NCBI RefSeq assembly: GCF_036850765.1
Contig: NC_089494.1
Span: 1,984,001 to 2,048,000 of the forward strand
Length of the DNA stretch: 64,000 nt
Direction: 5' to 3'
Source of the DNA: Saccopteryx bilineata
Lineage: Eukaryota; Chordata; Mammalia; Chiroptera; Emballonuridae
Shown: piece after piece, positions 1 to 11,773 of the stretch
Position numbering within the stretch: position 1 is the first letter of the stretch
How the letters are laid out: the number at the start of each line of letters is the position of its first letter
The notes under the pieces: generated by a model
Seen by the model: only the letters and a program-made list of their open reading frames with translations
What the model was told of the DNA's origin: nothing
Databases searched by the model: none
Translations under genes and position numbers: made by a program

Positions 1-831
1 CTGGCCCCTGACTGCTCCCCGGTGGCCCCTGTCCGGGGTGGTCTCCCCAGGTGTGGCTGAGTGGTCACCCTCTTTTCCTTGGCTGAGGGTGGCCTGTGAG
101 ATCAGGCTCAGGCTCTGTGGCCAGGTGTCCCCAGGCCGTCTTGACGAGGAACAGGGACTCTGTGAGCTCCTGCCCCTGGCCTGGCTCAGGCGCACACACA
201 CACACATACACACACCCATCACGATCCTGGTTTAAAGGCTGAGGAAACTTTGGCCCAGGAGGTGGCTCAGGTCTGCATTGGGTCACCTGCTGGTCAGAAA
301 CATGGGTGCCCCCAGGAAGTCCTGGCCCTGGATCCCGAGCCTGAGTCACTATCACCACGGTGCACCCTTTCCGGCTTCAGTTGTCCCCCTGGCTTGCAGC
401 AGTTCCCCTGCCCACAGGGAACCCATCGTCCACTCGGGCCTCACCTGGTCACTCAAAGAGCCACAGCCCAGGCCCAGCCCATGGCCACCTCACCCTCGAA
501 GCCTCCGCTGACTCCCTTGTCACACACTGTGGTTGACTTTGACCTGTGCGTGTCCTCTACCTGTCCTGGGCTTTCCCTGTCTGGGCCTGTATGAGTGCTC
601 AGTCTGGTCAGGAGACAATAACCACGGAATGATTAGAAAAAGGGGACATTTGTCATAAGGAACTATCTCTAGGAACAGGGCTGTGTGCTCCTGAGGGTCC
701 CCGAGAGCCCTGACTTGCCTGGCTCAGTTTGTCACATAGTGATTCAAAGGTATCTTTTTAACATCATTTTAAGTGTTTACAAGTCATGTGGCCCCAAGTG
801 AAGATGCATTAATTGGCTGTACTTAGTAAAT
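1..831. other. Unique sequence, no gene seen
   Basis: No exon, promoter or repeat family is recognised here apart from a short CA run near 192-215. The open frames are short, overlap on both strands and show no domain. From about 720 to 840 the sequence becomes AT-rich with TTAAT and TAATT words, just before a SINE insertion. Confidence 0.5.
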
Positions 832-842
832 CATGACTTTGA

Positions 843-1054
843 CTTATTTATTTTTAAAGTGAGAGGAGAGGACATAGACTCCCACATGCTCCCTAAACAA
901 GATCCACCCGTCAACCCCCACCTGGGGCCGATGCTTGAATCAGCCAAGCTATTTTTAGCACCTGAGGCCGAGACACTCGAACCAACCAAGCTATCCTCAG
1001 AGCTCAGGGCCCAGAGCCGACGCTCTATCCACGGAGCTAACCGTCCAGGGCCGA
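843..1054 (-). mobile_element. tRNA-derived SINE, internally deleted
   Basis: Read on the minus strand it begins with a ggccctggacggttagctc head (tRNA A-box-like) and ends in a cctctcacttta-type tail. The usual B-box (ggttcgattcc) segment is missing, so it is an internally deleted copy. The flanks carry an imperfect direct repeat, catgactttga at 832-842 and catgcctttga at 1056-1066, consistent with L1-style retroposition. The body shares the 'agctcggttg' and 'aaaatagct' repeats with the fuller copy at 2838-3173. Confidence 0.75.
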
Positions 1055-1067
1055 TCATGCCTTTGAT

Positions 1068-2660
1068 GATCAACCCCAGCCGCCAAATAGGCAAAGGTTT
1101 TGTTAAAATTTTGTCTCATCAGTGTTTACCTTCCCCGATGTTGTCATTTCCTCTTGGAAAAGAATTGGGAGGACTTTCATTTTTGAATTTCTTTTTTAAA
1201 CAAATGCATTTAAAACTCACTGGATTCCTTCCTTCGAAAGATCTTCAAACAGGTTAGGAAAGTCTGCCCTTCAGGTTTTAGTGTCCAGATAGGAGAATTT
1301 TTGTAGATGACAAATACGGTCTCGAGCCACAAGATTACATAACAGTGGGAAATTTTCCAAACACTAGTGTTCTAAATGCTATCTCCATAGAATTGTTTCC
1401 TTTAAACAAAGAAAAAATTAAAAATAATAATAGAAAGAAGAAGCTATGTCCTCATCCTTTTATTAAAACCTCAGTTTTGCCTTGAAAGGCAGACCCTTGT
1501 GTGTGTCTCCAAAAATGTGCAAATAGCAGACAGCTGACCACCGCTGGTCATCTAGGAAAAGTGTGCTAGGAGAATATAAATGACTTGTATTTTACAAAAG
1601 GAAGTGTGAGGAGGAAAGTCAGCGTGAACCATCCAACACCGTGACCCTTGAAACAGAGCGCTGTAGGAGGGCACACGAGGGCACGCCACTCCCAACACTA
1701 AAGAGAATTCCGGAAGCTTCGAGACAAGACCTTCCGCATTCAGCTGTCCAGCAGATTGGTTGAAGAAGAGAGTGATCGTGGTGCAGAGCTGCCTAGTGAC
1801 CTGGGGAGAAGAGAACAGGAGAGAGCTCAATAAACAAAAGCAAAATAATAATAATAATACTAAGATAGCGAGAGAGATGATGCAATGAAGGAAAACAGGA
1901 GAGACTTGAGAGATAAATCAGGAGAATCCAGTATGAGGATAATTAGCAGCTCCGGAGGTAGGAAAATGTAACAGGTGGGGAAAAGGCCATAATTGCATCT
2001 TCGAAGAGAGCTCCCAGAGTTGAGGAAAGTCTGGGGACCCCCCGGGGCTTCCACTGACGAGGAAAGACATTGCGTACAAGTCACCAAGTCCGCACGCATG
2101 CTGTCTTGTTCCCGCTGATCACGAAATTTCCAGAAGCAACAATCCACCATCATTGTCAGGGGCGGGGGCCCGACTGGGATCGCGATGGAATTTTAATGGC
2201 TGGCAGGGACATATACGTCTGTCCGAACTCATGGACAGGTGAAAACGGGTCCCATTTTATTGCGTGCAAACTTAACCTACATGCGGTTGAATAAAAAGTT
2301 ACAATCTCCTAGTTTCTCCTTAAAGAAAGACTATCCAACAAATTTTCTGTCAGAAGGAGTATTATCTAAAAAAAAAATAAAGGCCAAGGGATTGGAATCC
2401 AGTCTTGCCTGTGAAATCCCATGAAAACCGCGGTGAGGCGTCTGCCGCTCTTAGAGAGAAGAGGCTCCGCCCAAACCCCTTTTCCTCACGCGATATTGTT
2501 GCCTTGTCAGAGTGAACGATACAGGGAGATACAAAAGTATCTCAGGGTTTACACCTGAACACTCCGTCTAAGAAAGTAAGCTCCCATCTAAGAAATGATT
2601 AGTCGTATGTTCTGGGCGTTGTAGGGGGCAGCATCCTGAATAGACGCAGTTATTGATGTG
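1068..2660. other. AT-rich unique sequence, no gene seen
   Basis: A stretch of mixed composition with short ATA/ATT runs near 1418-1430 and 1843-1860. A 42-codon open frame near 1709-1832 (+) has no start codon and matches nothing I know. No splice-bounded exon or repeat family could be supported. Confidence 0.4.
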
Positions 2661-2689
2661 AAAGCTCTTAGGAAGCTAGAAGTAGATGG

Positions 2690-2787
2690 ATTCCTTTTTT
2701 TTTCCTTTTTCTTTTTACAATAGAATGATTCAGTATTTGTGTATATATGGTAAAATGATCACCATCCATACTAAGTCTAGTTAACAT
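2690..2787 (+). mobile_element. L1 3'-region remnant
   Basis: The words 'aaatgatcaccatcc' and 'taagtctagttaac' resemble the 3' end of mammalian L1 elements. The piece is short and diverged, and it lies directly beside a SINE insertion. The family assignment is from memory. Confidence 0.4.
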
Positions 2788-3173
2788 GAATTCTTTCTTT
2801 CTTCCTTTCTTTCTTTCTTCCTTTCTTTCTTTCTTTTTTAAGTGAGAGGCAGGGAGATAGAGAAACAGAGCATGTGCCCTGACCAAGATCTACCTGGAAG
2901 CCTCCCTCCTCTGGGGCCAATGCTTGAATCAACTGAGCTATTTTTAGCATCTAAGGCTAATGCGCTTGGAACAACCGAGCTATCCTTAGCACCCGGGGCC
3001 GAAGCTTGAACCAGTTGAGCCACTGGCAGTGGGAGGGGAAGAGAGAGAGAATGGGAGAGGGAGGGGAGGAAAAGCAGATGGTCACTTCTCATGTGTGCCG
3101 TGACCGGGGATTGAACCCGGGATTTCCATACACCAGGCTGACACTCTATCCACTGAGCCAGCTGGCCAGGGCT
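2788..3173 (-). mobile_element. tRNA-derived SINE, full length, with CTTT tail
   Basis: On the minus strand the head is 'agccctggccagctggctc', followed by a clear B box (gggttcaatcccc), a CT-rich linker, then duplicated modules of the 'agctcggttgttcc' and 'agctcagttgattc' kind and the tail. The tail runs into a CTTT/TTTC microsatellite at 2796-2837. An imperfect TSD, gaattcttyctt, is visible at 2788-2799 and 3174-3185. It is inserted in L1-like sequence. The tRNA-like head and B box support pol III origin. Confidence 0.85.
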
Positions 3174-3185
3174 GAATTCTTCCTT

Positions 3186-3870
3186 ACTATGAATAAGAAA
3201 CTGTATATCATGCTAACAAACAACATCTTACTGAATGTGTGGAAATTATTGAATGTTTCTATTAAAGTCAGGAATGGGACACGAATGCCCACACTGATTC
3301 ATGGATACATGTCCTGGAATCTTGGCCAGCTCAGTAAGATAAAAACATGAAAGCAATATTAACAATGAAAGAATAAAAGAAAAACTAATCACCACCTGAT
3401 GATGATTTCTTTGTCCACAGGAAATTAAAAAAAAATTATCTAAAATTTATTGTAACCAATGAGACAATTTAGTGTTACATATTAAATTCATGGAAATCAT
3501 TTGTTTTCTTACACCAGAAAAAACATTTTATAATAAACATGAAAAAACTATACTGGCAACAGCAGCCACAAATACTTTTTTAAAATAGGAATTCATTCTA
3601 TTAGAATGACATCATTTTTAGAATGAAACTCCAGAAGTTTTATTAAGGATATAAAAGAAAAATTTATTAAGTGGAGAAACACCACATTCTTAGATGTGAA
3701 AACTCTTTATTGTAAAGGCGTGAAAATCCTCCAAATTTTCTTATTTTATATGTTTTCTTATTTTATAATTAAATTTCAGTAAGTGTCCTGTAGAAATCTT
3801 TGCTTGTTTAGAGGGAACCTGGAGAAATACTTCTAAATAATCCTCAGCACCCGAGAAGACACAACTTTTT
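3186..3870 (+). mobile_element. Degraded L1 ORF2-like remnant
   Basis: Words such as 'aaagtcaggaatgggac' followed by 'gaatgcccacac' resemble the L1 ORF2 reverse-transcriptase region in sense orientation, heavily decayed and without a usable reading frame. It probably continues the L1 fragment left of the SINE at 2788-3173. Confidence is limited because no alignment could be run. Confidence 0.45.
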
Positions 3871-3891
3871 TTAAAGTTAGGATATCTGGAG

Positions 3892-4282
3892 TCTGACCAG
3901 GCAGTGGCGCAGTGGATAGAGTGTCAGACTGGGATGTTGAGGACCCAGGTTCGAAACCCCAAGGTCACCAGCTTAAGCACAGGCTCACCAGCTTAAGCGT
4001 GGAGTCGCTGGCTTGAGCGTGGGATCATAGACAGGACCCCATGGTCGCTGCCTTGAGCCCGAGGTCGCTGGCTTGAAGCCAAGGTCTCTGGCTTGAGCAA
4101 GGGGTCACTCGGTCTGCTGGAGCCCCCCTCCTTCCCCCCGTCAAGATGCATATGAGAAAGCAATCAATGAACAACTAAGGTGCCACAATGAAGAACTGCT
4201 GCTTCTCATCTCTCCCCTTCCTATCTATCTGTCCCTGTCTCTCTCGCTATTTCTATCTCAATAAGAAAAAATTTTTAAAAAG
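3892..4282 (+). mobile_element. Rhin-type tRNA SINE, full length
   Basis: It starts with ctgaccaggcagtggcgcag, has an A box and a B box (ggttcgaaacc), then several degenerate copies of a 'cttgagcgtgggatc' module. It ends with 'tatgagaaagcaatcaatg', a CT-rich stretch and a short A tail. A 16-bp TSD, gttaggatatctggag at 3876-3891 and gttaggacacctggag at 4283-4298, marks a complete insertion. I associate this SINE type with rhinolophoid bats. Confidence 0.88.
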
Positions 4283-4298
4283 GTTAGGACACCTGGAG

Positions 4299-5871
4299 AA
4301 AAGAAACCTGAGAGCTGTCTGTTGAACTGTAGCGACGAGGCCAGGAGGTGCCACTGCACGGTGAGCAGGTGTCTCCCCAATGCCTGACAGAGTCCGGAAT
4401 CAGATCCTGCCATGCCTGGATTCCGAACTTCATAGACTAGTGAAAAATGGTGACTCTTAGTCAACAAATGGTCTCCAAGTCTCAAGCAACCAGATGAAAA
4501 TATATGTGAACGTGCATAAGACATTTGAGCGGCAAAAGTCTTTTTTCTCTGTTTTTCCCTGAAGAGAAATGTTGCTATATCAGATTATATGAAAACAAAT
4601 CTCTCCTATGTAACGAAATTAAAACCAGCAAGCGTATGTATGTCAATTATATCTCAATAAAAACGGATAAAGCATGCACGGAGAAAAGCTGGCACGCTAA
4701 AAACTAGAATGAACTCTCTGTAGCGTCTAGGACAGACCGAAGGTACCATGCGCCATCCACGGTTGGGCTTCAGAGAGTAACAAAAGTCCAATAAAAGCTG
4801 GCAACATTCGACCTGGGGGCTGAGCTCCACCTCGCCGGGTGGGGGAGGGGGGCAGTGATCCGAGGGTCTCCCCTGCGTTTCCTCGCCTGCACCCACACGG
4901 CTCGGGGAGGCTCGTCAACCCCGGGGACACGGGTGAGGTGTGCTCAGGGCCCCACGGTGGGAGGGGGCTGAGTCCAGAGACCACGTGCTCACCCCGCGTG
5001 TTGTCCGGCCCTGACAGCGGTGGGTTCAGAAAGGGAGACACGTGAGCCACTGAGGGATAAGCATGACCTGTCACTTTACACCTGCCCAGTGGGCCGAGCG
5101 TGGAGAAGCACCTTGTCCCCCGGGGCCCTTCCTGGTCTAGCCTCCCGCGATTCCCGCGGGGGGAGGGGTGCCCTGCTACCTGTGGTCGCCGGCCTCCCTG
5201 TGCGTGGTGGCCGGGCAGCCCCCCGGGAGCAGAGGCGTCTTCTCTCTCCCCCACAGTCTCCGCTTTCATGTCCTTCTGTCCCCTCAGCGCGGCTCCAGTG
5301 TATACAGTTGGCGCAAATGTCTGAAGCCGTGCCGATGGGGGAGGGGACAGGGACGCGCCTCCACGGGGCTTGTCGAGGGCTCTTGTCCGCGTGGAATGGT
5401 TTCCGACGGGCCTTGACCACCCACTGAAGTCCGGGTTCCCGGTACATCAACAGGGCCGGCCGCTAACACATCCGGTCGGGAAGGACTTTCTATCCTGACC
5501 ACAGGGGCCCCTCCATCACTCGATCAGCAAACAGATGCTCTGGGTGGTGGTGGAAACGCCACCCCTCTGAATTATTTTTGATAAACAGGGATGAGGGCCC
5601 CTGGTCCCCAGACAGACCCTCCCTAGTTACAGACAAACTCACCCTCATGCTCTAGCCCATGACTGGGGGACACCCCGTCACTGGCCCGGCATTGCTGTCC
5701 CCTGGTGGACAAGGTCACTTTGCAGAAAGGCGGGATCCAGGGCCCGGCCCGCAGGAGGCTTCCGGTTTCCTGCGACTGAATTAACATGGAGGAGGTCCGG
5801 TACCCCAGGAAATACGAAGCTTCCAGAAGCTCAGATCTACAGGCCTCAGGGTCATCTGGGCCAAGGCCCCA
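4299..5871. other. No gene seen; AT-rich then GC-rich
   Basis: The part from 4530 to 4700 contains 'gtcaattatatctcaataaa', which resembles an L1 3' end. From 4800 on the sequence is GC-rich and CpG-bearing, with overlapping open frames on both strands that show no domain or conserved motif. No CpG-island promoter with a downstream exon could be defined. Confidence 0.4.
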
Positions 5872-6212
5872 CCTGGCGGAGACCCCTCCCCACGCTGGCA
5901 GAGACCCCTCCCCACGCTGGCGGAGACCCCTCCCCACGCTGGCAGAGACCCCTCCCCACGCTGGCAGAGACCCCTCCCCACGCTGGCAGAGATCCCTCCC
6001 CACGCTGGCGGAGACCCCTCCCCACCTGGCAGAGACCCCTCCCCACCTGGCAGAGACCCCTCCCCACGCTGGCAGAGACCCCTCCCCACCTGGCAGAGAC
6101 CCCTCCCCCCACGCTGGCGGAGACCCCTCCCCACGCTGGCGGAGACCCCCCCCCCACCTGGCGGAGACCCCTCCCCACGCTGGCAGAGACCCCTCCCCAG
6201 GCTGGCAGAGGG
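5872..6212. repeat. GC-rich minisatellite, ~20-22 bp unit, ~16 copies
   Basis: The unit is ctggcagagacccctcccca with optional cg. Units vary by g/a (ggcagag or ggcggag) and by presence of 'cgct'. Because unit lengths vary, the open frames across it on both strands are by-products and not genes. Confidence 0.95.
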
Positions 6213-6675
6213 ACCTCGGCTTCCTGTGTGGCCGGTCCCACAGCGGACGGCTGCAGGCCGGCCCACGGGGGCCACAGCCCTCTCCCCAGAGGAGATCTCA
6301 GTGCATTGAACTGAAACCTGCCCCCACCTGAGAGCTCCCTTTGGAACTCCCGAAAGCACGATCCATCGCTTTCCAAACGAGAAGCCTTCACCTGTAGATG
6401 TGAGGTCACTAACCCTGACCCTTTACATCTCCCCTCCTGGCTGAGTCCACGGCCGTGTCTCCTGTGAGCGTCACCGGCCGCAGCTCCGGGCCCCTGGCAC
6501 AGCGGCTGAGAGGGGGCAGCCTCCCCTCCTGGCCGGCTCGGGCTCAGAGGACGTGGAGCCCACAGCGGCAGGAACACCCGTGCAGGTTCTTCCAAGGGGC
6601 TCCTCGCACACGACCCCGCTTCCCAGGTGCAGACAGTGGGCTTGTAAGGAACCTTTAAGACGAGGGCGGTTTAAC
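6213..6675. other. No feature seen
   Basis: GC-rich sequence without a recognisable gene or repeat family. Open frames here run out of the adjacent minisatellite. Confidence 0.4.
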
Positions 6676-7115
6676 TTCCTGCAGTAGTTTCCTGCGGCGG
6701 CCAAAACAGATGACCACAGGCCAGAGGCCGGGTAGCTTAGAACAACAGAACTTGATGCCTCCGCAGCGCCGGAGGCTGGAAGTCCAGGACCCTGGAGTCG
6801 GCAGGGCTGGCTGGTTCCTCTTGGAGGCTCCGGGGGGTGGGGGACATTCAGGGCGTCTCCCCTCGCTAGCAGTGGTCATGGGCGGGCAGGCCTTGGCATT
6901 GCTGCTCCTCACACAGTGTTTTCCTCCACGTCTGCACCTCTCCCGCCCTGCACCCTTCCGAGGTCCCTCATCCATGGGTTCAGGGCCTTCCTGAGATCAG
7001 AGCGATTTCACCTTGACACCCTTACCTTGATCACACCTGCAACGGCCCTTGTTCGACCCAAGGTCACATTCTGATGTCCTTGGAGGCGACATTACTCCCC
7101 CCACGACACCTCCGT
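6676..7115 (-). mobile_element. MLT1-like MaLR LTR remnant
   Basis: On the plus strand it reads as the antisense of an MLT1-type LTR: 'tagcttagaacaacagaac', then 'ggaggctggaagtccagg', and near the end 'ggtcacattctgatgtcc'. It is old and diverged. These words are hallmarks of MLT1 elements from memory; exact subfamily and ends need a repeat search. Confidence 0.65.
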
Positions 7116-8311
7116 ACCTGACGGAGGGCTGCAATGGGGTAGGGCAGGGGCGAGAGTCTTCGGGGTGACCCCAGGTGCTCCTGAGGAGGGCGCTGTATGC
7201 CGCGCTCTGAGACCGGACCCAGAATTGCTGCAAGATACGGGGTTTTCGTGACTTCTGCAGGTCATTGAAGCTTACCTTTTGAAAAGATAAACTTCTATTT
7301 AAAAAAATACTCTTTTGAGGACAAGCATTCTAAACCGTATAAACACACTCCCCCAACTCACTAGAGAGAATGCAATAGAGTAACAGGAATAATAACTCTC
7401 CATTTTGTCACTTTGTTGGTAACTCACAGTCCTGCGTGTGAGTAGCCACGGAAGGTCCCCGCTCAGTTGGGTGGGCCGTGGCCCCCACCCTGAAGGCCCA
7501 CATTCCCGAGTGTCTGGACCGAGGGACAGTCACCTTCAGCCCAGAACTGCCAGTCCCCGGAGCGTAGGCCGTCCTTCCCTCGCAGGCTCCCCCAGGCCCC
7601 GCGCGGGGACACGTGAGGGGGCAGGAGGAGCAGGACTCTTCACCTCGCTTCCAGTCTTTCTCTCCTTCCTTCAGCTTCAGGCCGACCACCGGCTCTTCGT
7701 CAGGTTTTCACCTCGGGGACTTTGCTTCCCGGGCAGAAAGCCAACTCCAGCTGGAGCCAAAGGCTCTTTCTGTCTTTTGTAAAAACTTAAATCCATTTTA
7801 TAAAACCCTAAGCCCCGGGGCAAGTGGGAGTGAGAGAGACTGGTTCCCGGAGACCATCACAGGACGAGGAGAGAGATCGGAGGGTCCCGGAGGGTCCCGG
7901 ACCTGAGCGGAGCCCAGAGGCAGAGTCCAGGGAGGGAGGGAGTGCAGGGGGCCACGCTGTCCCCCCAGGGAGGCCGAGCCCGGGGCTCCGTGCCTCTTTT
8001 CTCTGGTGAGGATTCCCAAGTGCCAAGTGCGGCAGCAGGAACAGCTCCGTGAGGGGCTTGAGGCCCTTCCGGCTCTGCTGGGTGCCTTGGAAGCCTTAGA
8101 TTTAGAGACTCTAGGAAGGAAGGGGGTGCATTATCTGCCAGCCCCATAGGGTGGGGTTCAAAGCTAGGTTTAAGCTGATTTCAGAAAGAAAAAAAAAAGA
8201 AAGGAAGAAATATGAACCTTTGGGAATTCTGGACAATGTGGCCTTGTGAATTGGAGCATTGAGGCCTCTTCTGCAGGTGCATAGCAACTGTAGATAAAAA
8301 CACTTATTTTT
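7116..8311. other. Unique GC-rich sequence, no gene seen
   Basis: Open frames up to about 126 codons overlap on both strands with no recognisable domain. A short tandem 'ggagggtcccgg' pair sits near 7879-7900. Nothing else could be supported. Confidence 0.4.
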
Positions 8312-8325
8312 AAAAGTCACAGCCA

Positions 8326-8698
8326 TGGTCCTGGCTGGTTGGCTCAGCAGTAGAGTATCGACCCGGCATGTGGAAGTCCAGGGTTCGATTCCTGGCCAGG
8401 GCACACAGCAGAGGCGCCCATCTGCTTCTCCCCCCCTCCCCCCCTCCTTCCTCTCTCTCTCTCTCTTCTCCTCCCACAGCCAAGGCTCCATTGGAGCAGG
8501 GTTGGCCCGGGCGCTGAGGACGGCTCCATGGCCTCCGCCTCAGGCACTAAACTAGCTCGGTTGCTGAGCAACGGAGCAACGGAGCAATGGCCCCAGATGG
8601 GCAGAGCATCGCCTGGTAGGGGGCTTGCTGGGTGGATCCCAGTCGGGGTGCATACCAGAGTTTGTCTCTCTGCCTCCCCGCTTCTCAATAAGAAAATA
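8326..8698 (+). mobile_element. tRNA-derived SINE (long CT-linker type), full length
   Basis: The head ggtcctggctggttggctc carries the A box and is followed by the B box gggttcgattcctgg. A CT-rich linker, a second module containing 'ccaaggctccattggagc' and a short A-rich tail complete it. A 14-bp TSD aaaagtcacagcca at 8312-8325 and 8699-8712 is perfect, which suggests a fairly young insertion. The copy at 41752-42119 belongs to the same family. Confidence 0.9.
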
Positions 8699-8712
8699 AA
8701 AAGTCACAGCCA

Positions 8713-9856
8713 CACTACAAAATGAGACAAGCCTCTCAGAGACAGAAACAAAGGCACGAAGCTGTGTGTGCTGTAAGCGGGGGGACTGACAGAGGTGGTG
8801 ACAGGGACTGAGCGAGCTCTAACTGGGGGCGGGGGGCGAAGAGGACAGAGGGCGGCTCCCAGTTCAGATGCCCGCTCAGCCCCCCCCCCCCCAAAGAGGA
8901 AGCAGAAAGATGGTCCCAGTTTGGTGCTCCTGGACCTTCAGCTTCTGCAGAGGTGAGGACCCCGGCAGGTGGGGGAGACAGCGTCCTGCCGAGGAGCTGG
9001 GTTGAGCGCCACCTGTCCAGTGACAGCATCGGAGACAGACCCGGTCCCACGGTGGGATGAGGGCTTGAGGCCCCGGAGATGACCCTGTTCAAGGCGGGTG
9101 CCTGGGAGGCTGGGTGGGAACATGGGAAACCGCCAGGCAGACAGGATGGCAATGAGTGCGAGGTGGGGGTGGGGTGGGGTTCTGGAGCGAGAGGGAAGAG
9201 GAAGGGTGGAAAGCAGTGAGCAGGAAGTGGGGGAGACGGAGAGATAGAGAGAAAACCTCCTTCTCCCCAAGATGCACCTGGGCATCTAAACACACACATT
9301 TGTCGGGAAAACTCAGTGTATTTCAACGGCCCGCTCCGGTCCACGGGAGAGTTCACCGCCCCGATGCTGGAGATGATAGAGCCCGTGATCAGACTCGATA
9401 ATCTTCACCCAACATCGGGTATTAACTCTCGGGGACCGGCACAGAATTTCTGGTGTCTGGCATCGGTCTACGGACCAACGGTTGAAAACCCACTGGGATC
9501 ACCCCAGGGTCGGGGCCGCCTCTCGGGACTTGGATGGTGATTCCGCGCCGCCCGGTTGTATTTCGGATGCTCAGCGGGGTTCCTGGAAGCCGGGGTGTTG
9601 CGGCAGGAGGAGCCCGGGCCTGGGGCTGGAGGACTTGACCGTCGTCCGCTCTGCCAGCTTCACCCAGGTGTCTGGTGAGGAGTCGAGTTCTCCCCAAGCT
9701 GCATGTTCCCCTCGGAGTCTGAATACCCTCCCCACGGGCTTGCAGACCTCGTCACGCACAAGCCAACATCCAACTGGCCTTGGGTCCAGAGGCTGAGCCT
9801 TGGGACTGCCAAGTTCACAGCCTCCCTGCTCGGGCGGGTCACGTGTTCGTTCCCTT

Positions 9857-9900
<44 letters not shown>

Positions 9901-10757
9901 TCTGGCTGCTGCCTCCCCGGTCCATCGCCGAGTCCAGTCCTGGGAGAACTGCAGAAGGGCGCCCGGCTGGGTCCCCTGCACGCAGGAGGGGCTGAACCCT
10001 GTGGCCCGCCTGCACACATGCACTGAGCTGGCCTTCCGTCCGGCGTCCTGCCTGGTCACAGGAGGCTGGGCTGTTGAATGACTCAGTTTACGAAATGCTT
10101 CAAGCCTGGCAAAGGCACGTGAATCCCTTCCTGTGTGCCAAGAGGCTGGTACACATCTAACAAAACAGCCAGCAGGAGCTGAGGGGCAGCCCTGTGCCAG
10201 GTTATAGTATATTTCCACCCCAACCCCATTCTCAGCCCAGGGCCCCCCTGAACTGTGATGAAACACGCAGAAGCAGAGGGCCCAGGGCGAGTGAGGAACC
10301 AACTTGCACGCGGGGTCTGCAGACGGCCAACAAGGAGCCAGCACAGAGCCTCCCAAGGGACCGACGGGGACGTGGGGCAGAGGGGACCGGGGTCCGCAGA
10401 GCTGGGGACAGTAGGCTCAGGGCAAGTGAGGGCTTCCCATGGTGGCGTCAGTGACTTTGGGGAGCCCACAGGCGCGTCCTGCCGGCCTCGCCCTCCCCGG
10501 CAGAGGGGGCCCGAGGTGCTCACACGGCCACTCAGTGCCCTCGGAGGAGGGAGAAAGTGGAAGCGGCCAGGCTAGTTCTCAGCTGCCCCTGGAATTGGCA
10601 CGATATCGCTTCTGCCAGCCAGGCTCGGGCTGCGGGGGCTAGGAGGTTCCACCCCGCCCCTCCCCGGGGGGGGGGGGATGTCCAAGGTGGGGCTGTCGCT
10701 CCTGGTCTGAGGCCTCCTGCCCATGCTGTGGCTGCCTCCCCCGCAGTGCAGCCTGGA
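8713..10757. other. Unique GC-rich sequence with CT microsatellite
   Basis: A CT/TCTC run lies at about 9858-9903 with one gtctc interruption. A run of 12 C sits near 8880-8893. Open frames of up to 261 codons (9571-10356, minus) pass through the CT run, where frames stay open trivially, and have no domain. No gene is called. Confidence 0.45.
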
Positions 10758-10988
10758 CTGCGTGTATGGAGGCTCGGGGTTCGAGGCTGCCAGGCCAGCC
10801 CAGACTTCGTGTATGGAGGCTTGGGGTCCGAGGCTGCCAGGCCAGCCCGCCCTTCGTGTATGGAGGCTCGGGGTTCGAGGCTGCCAGGCCAGCCCAGACT
10901 TCGTGTATGGAGGCTCGGGGTCCGAGGCTGCCAGGCCAGCCCGCCCTTCGTGTATGGAGGCTCGGGGTTGAGGCTGCCAGGCCAGCCA
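10758..10988. repeat. 47-bp minisatellite, 5 copies, alternating subunit types
   Basis: The anchor tgtatggaggc recurs at 10763, 10810, 10857, 10904 and 10951, an exact 47-bp spacing. Units end alternately in 'cagcccaga' and 'cagcccgcc', so the array looks like 94-bp dimers plus one unit. The third and fourth units are near copies of the first and second. Open frames across it are by-products. Confidence 0.95.
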
Positions 10989-11771
10989 GGGTGCTTTCCT
11001 GGAGCTGTCCCCGCGTCGGCCCTGCCCTCGTCTCCTCTCCTCCTGCAAGTTGTCACAGGAACCCCCTGAGTCCAGGGGCTGGAGAAACAGACCCGCCTCT
11101 CCACACGGGTGCGTCCCTCCGGGCGCCCCACTCGCTCGCTGCGGGCGAGTCCGTGGGACGCAGAGGGGCGGGCACAGCCGTCTCTGGGAGATACAGTCGC
11201 CACAGTCACATCAGCCATGTGACGTACCGCTGGGTTCATCTGTCTGTCTGTATCCGACTTTAGATTTCCTTCCTGCTTCGTTGCCTTAAGTTTTTTTTGG
11301 AATATGCAAAAATAATGACTCGATGTCAGAAGTCAAAAATGACACTGAAGGGTGAGGGTGGACCCCTACTCAGGAAAGTGTCAATCACTCCCGATCCCAC
11401 CCACGGCATCCCCTCATCCCGCCCCAAACGGCCGCCCCGGAGGAGACTAACTTCGTTCGTTTCTGGTTTGCCTCAGTTTCTCTCTGCAAAAATTAGTGTC
11501 GATACCCTTTCCGACTTCCACAAAATTAGCACCCTACGCGCCTCTCTGCAGAAGGCTTTTTTTTTTTTTTCTCTCCTTTTTCTCCTGACACATCCCGACA
11601 CTTACTTCTGCTATTGGCTGCGCCGTGCTGGGTGGTGCCCTCTCCCCGCCCCGCCCCCTCCACTCCTCCCATTTCCCCCTGTGTGGGCGTGGGCGTTCCC
11701 CCTGTTTCCAATAATTTGTAACGACAGAGAAAATCACACCCTGCGAATGTTGCATAGCCTTCCCTGGAATA
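10989..11771. other. No gene seen
   Basis: GC-rich to mixed sequence. An oligo-T run at about 11557-11570 lies in the middle. No repeat family or exon is recognised. Confidence 0.4.
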
Positions 11772-11773
11772 TA

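Noticed and set aside
1709..1832. A 42-codon frame with charged, protein-like composition
   Set aside because: It opens after a stop without ATG or a clear splice acceptor and matches no family I recognise.
9571..10356. A 261-codon minus-strand frame as a host gene
   Set aside because: It runs through a CT microsatellite, has no domain and no clear splice or promoter context.
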